A stretch of DNA of 6,498 nucleotides from the NCBI GenBank assembly GCA_031275955.1, contig JAISNZ010000223.1:1-6498 (forward strand), given 5' to 3'. Under the pieces are notes generated by a model. That model had not been told where the DNA came from. It did no database searches and saw only the letters and a program-made list of their open reading frames with translations. Position numbers and translations under genes: made by a program. Origin of the DNA: Desulfovibrio sp. (GTDB lineage: Bacteria; Desulfobacterota; Desulfovibrionia; Desulfovibrionales; Desulfovibrionaceae). Below, piece by piece: positions 4,625-6,498 of this stretch; position 1 is the first letter of the stretch, and the number at the start of each line of letters is the position of its first letter.

Positions 4625-6498
4625 ATGACAAAGCGGATCTATGGACTCGCCTCCAAAAAGAAGGCCCGCAATCTCCGCTGGATGTATCTGCCGTTCATGG
4701 CCTTGCTTGCTCTCGGAGCGGCTTCCTTCGCAACGCAGAGGGTTGCGGCCTTTTATGGGTATCACGCCGCCCTTGGCCGGCCCTGGTTCTCCTTCAAGGA
4801 AGTTCCCTGGTATGCGCCCTGGTCGGTTTTCTCCTGGTCCCGGCAATTCCCGGACCAGTACGGCTATATGGAGCAATGCATCACCTATGCCCAGGCCGTT
4901 TTTCTGCTGCCTCAATTTTTCCTTCTCGGCTACTGGCTGATGGGCAAAAAGCTCAAGGGCACACAGGATCTGCACGGCTCGGCGAGGTGGGCGGAAAAGG
5001 AAGAGATCCGGGAGATGGGCTACCTGTCCGGCAAGGGCGTCTATGTCGGCGGCTGGTTCCATCAGGGCCGGACGGCAAAGACGCACTACTATCTGCGCCA
5101 CAACGGCCCTGAGCATATCCTCTGCTTCGCGCCCACCCGCTCCGGCAAGGGCGTGGGGCTGATTCTGCCGACGCTCCTTTCTTGGCCCGGCTCCTCCCTC
5201 ACCCTGGATATCAAGGGGGAAAACTGGGCGCTTTCGGCCGGATACCGCCGCTCCCTCGGGCACAGGGTTCTGCGTTTTGACCCCGCCGATGTCACAGGCC
5301 AGGGCTGCGCTTTCAATCCTTTGGAAGAACTGCGGATTGACACGCTTCACGCCGTTCAGGACGTGCAGAATATCGCCCAGATGCTGGTGGACCCCGAAGG
5401 CAAGGGCCTTGCCGATCACTGGAGCAAGGCTGCCTTCGCCTTCTTCTCCGGCCTGATCCTGCACGGCTGCGTCATGGTCCGGAAAAACCAGGGGCGCCCA
5501 GCCACCCTGACGGATCTCACGCACCTGCTGGCGGATGAAAAGCGTCCTGTGGCGGAGCTCCTTACGGAGATGCTGGACGCGCCCCATGCCGCCTATCTGG
5601 AGGAATTGTTTCCCGGCTCCCGGGGCGGCGAGGCGGCGCACGCCTTTATCGCCAGTTCCGCGCGGGAGATGAAGAACAAGGAAGACAAAGAGGCCTCCGG
5701 CGTCCTGTCCACGGCCCTGGTCAACATGGCCCTGTACCGGGATCCCATTGTGACCCTGAACACCTCCCGCTCGGATTTTCAGATCCGCGATCTGATGAAC
5801 CATGAAAATCCCGTGGATCTGTATCTGGTGATCAGCCCGGCGGATATCGACCGGGTGCGTCCCCTGACCCGCCTGATGCTGGACATGATCGTCCGCCGGG
5901 TCTGCGCGGAAATGAAGTTTTCGGATGGAGCCAGCGTGGCCGGCTACCGGCACCGCCTCCTTCTGATGCTGGATGAGTTTACTTCCCAGGGGAAGATCCC
6001 GGTGATGGAGAAGGCCATCGCCTACATCGCCGGCTACGGCGGCAAGATGTACCTCATCGTGCAAGATCTGAAGCAGCTGAACGGGGCCTACGGCAAGGAC
6101 AACGCAATCATGGCCAACTGCCATGTGCGCATCGCCTATGCCCCCAACGACGTGGAAACGGCCAAGCTCCTTTCGGACATGGCGGGCAAGGCCACGGTGG
6201 TGGAAAACAAGGTTTCCTTCTCCGGCTCGCGTATCGGGGCCATGAAAAACGCCTCCATGAACGTGGCGGAAACAGGCCGGCCGCTTTTGACCCCTGACGA
6301 GTGCATGAGGCTGCCGGGCATGAGGAAGGAAGGCAAGGCCGTCATTCCGGGCGACATGCTCATTTTCACAGCCGGCCAGCCTCCCATTTACGGGCGGCAG
6401 ATTCTCTATTTTCAGGATCCGGTCTTTTCCCGGCGGGCCAAAATTCCCGCCCCGGAGCAATCGGATTCTTTGCATCCGGATTCGCCGGCGGCATCGCC
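4625..6498 (+). CDS. traG: TraG/VirD4-type conjugative coupling ATPase (3' end beyond window)
   Basis: The frame from the ATG at 4625 stays open to the window end (624 full codons; RP4 TraG is about 635), so only a short C-terminal tail is probably missing. TraG/VirD4 proteins are inner-membrane hexameric ATPases that recruit the relaxase-DNA complex and feed it to the secretion channel. Two N-terminal membrane helices lie at about 21-40 and 88-106, separated by a Trp/Pro-rich periplasmic loop. The Walker A motif is APTRSGKG (169-176, catalytic Lys175), followed by the family segment DIKGENW (195-201). Walker B is LLLMLDE (445-451, Asp450-Glu451), and the conserved VQDLKQL follows at 479-485. 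All nucleotide-binding motifs are intact. GAGGT at 4615-4619 is the ribosome-binding site. In RP4 traG is in a different operon from the trb genes; here it directly follows trbI. Confidence 0.95.
   Translation, partial: MTKRIYGLASKKKARNLRWMYLPFMALLALGAASFATQRVAAFYGYHAALGRPWFSFKEVPWYAPWSVFSWSRQFPDQYGYMEQCITYAQAVFLLPQFFLLGYWLMGKKLKGTQDLHGSARWAEKEEIREMGYLSGKGVYVGGWFHQGRTAKTHYYLRHNGPEHILCFAPTRSGKGVGLILPTLLSWPGSSLTLDIKGENWALSAGYRRSLGHRVLRFDPADVTGQGCAFNPLEELRIDTLHAVQDVQNIAQMLVDPEGKGLADHWSKAAFAFFSGLILHGCVMVRKNQGRPATLTDLTHLLADEKRPVAELLTEMLDAPHAAYLEELFPGSRGGEAAHAFIASSAREMKNKEDKEASGVLSTALVNMALYRDPIVTLNTSRSDFQIRDLMNHENPVDLYLVISPADIDRVRPLTRLMLDMIVRRVCAEMKFSDGASVAGYRHRLLLMLDEFTSQGKIPVMEKAIAYIAGYGGKMYLIVQDLKQLNGAYGKDNAIMANCHVRIAYAPNDVETAKLLSDMAGKATVVENKVSFSGSRIGAMKNASMNVAETGRPLLTPDECMRLPGMRKEGKAVIPGDMLIFTAGQPPIYGRQILYFQDPVFSRRAKIPAPEQSDSLHPDSPAAS

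Noticed and set aside
4421..6475. A 684-codon open frame on the minus strand opposite traG and the end of trbI
   Set aside because: It is the mirror of a well-conserved GC-rich gene whose codon bias leaves few antisense stops. Its translation is rich in His, Gly and Arg, has no recognisable domain, and traG motifs on the + strand are intact.

Overview
The window is part of a conjugative-transfer (type IV secretion, P-type Trb/VirB-like) gene cluster. It is GC-rich, with single 60-base lines in the transfer genes reaching 40-42 G/C. Protein style and codon use suggest a Gram-negative proteobacterium, possibly of the Desulfovibrio type, but that host guess is an inference. The sequence does not show whether the cluster sits on a plasmid or in an integrative conjugative element.

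Layout, left to right. Positions 2-202 are the tail of a TrbL-like inner-membrane channel protein. It is followed 3 bp later by trbF (206-934, VirB8-like). The transfer operon is then interrupted by about 1.1 kb of much AT-richer DNA. This holds a small winged-helix DNA-binding protein gene on the + strand (950-1264) and, on the opposite strand, a BrnT/BrnA-type toxin-antitoxin pair (brnT 1495-1794, brnA 1236-1514). The pair has a palindromic candidate operator just upstream. A + strand intrinsic terminator (1872-1892), overlapped by a candidate promoter, closes this pocket. The transfer genes then resume as trbG (2035-2946, VirB9-like), an unrecognised four-helix membrane protein (2946-3404), trbI (3401-4621, VirB10-like) and traG (4625 to beyond the window end, VirD4-like coupling ATPase). 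These four are tightly packed, two of the junctions overlap, and they look like one operon.

How the genes work together. TrbF, TrbG and TrbI form the inner-membrane/periplasmic/outer-membrane scaffold of the mating channel. TrbL is an inner-membrane channel component. TraG delivers the relaxosome-bound DNA to the channel. The toxin-antitoxin pair probably stabilises the element. The winged-helix protein is co-directional with trbF and may be a regulator or an excisionase-like factor.

The most unusual point is the arrangement. The toxin-antitoxin pair lies antisense inside the trb operon, so + strand read-through from trbF would make RNA complementary to brnTA until it meets the terminator. 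The individual gene families are known. The nested arrangement, the two-composition regulator and the four-helix protein are what deserve a second look. I saw no tRNA, rRNA, CRISPR array, transposase or insertion-sequence ends.
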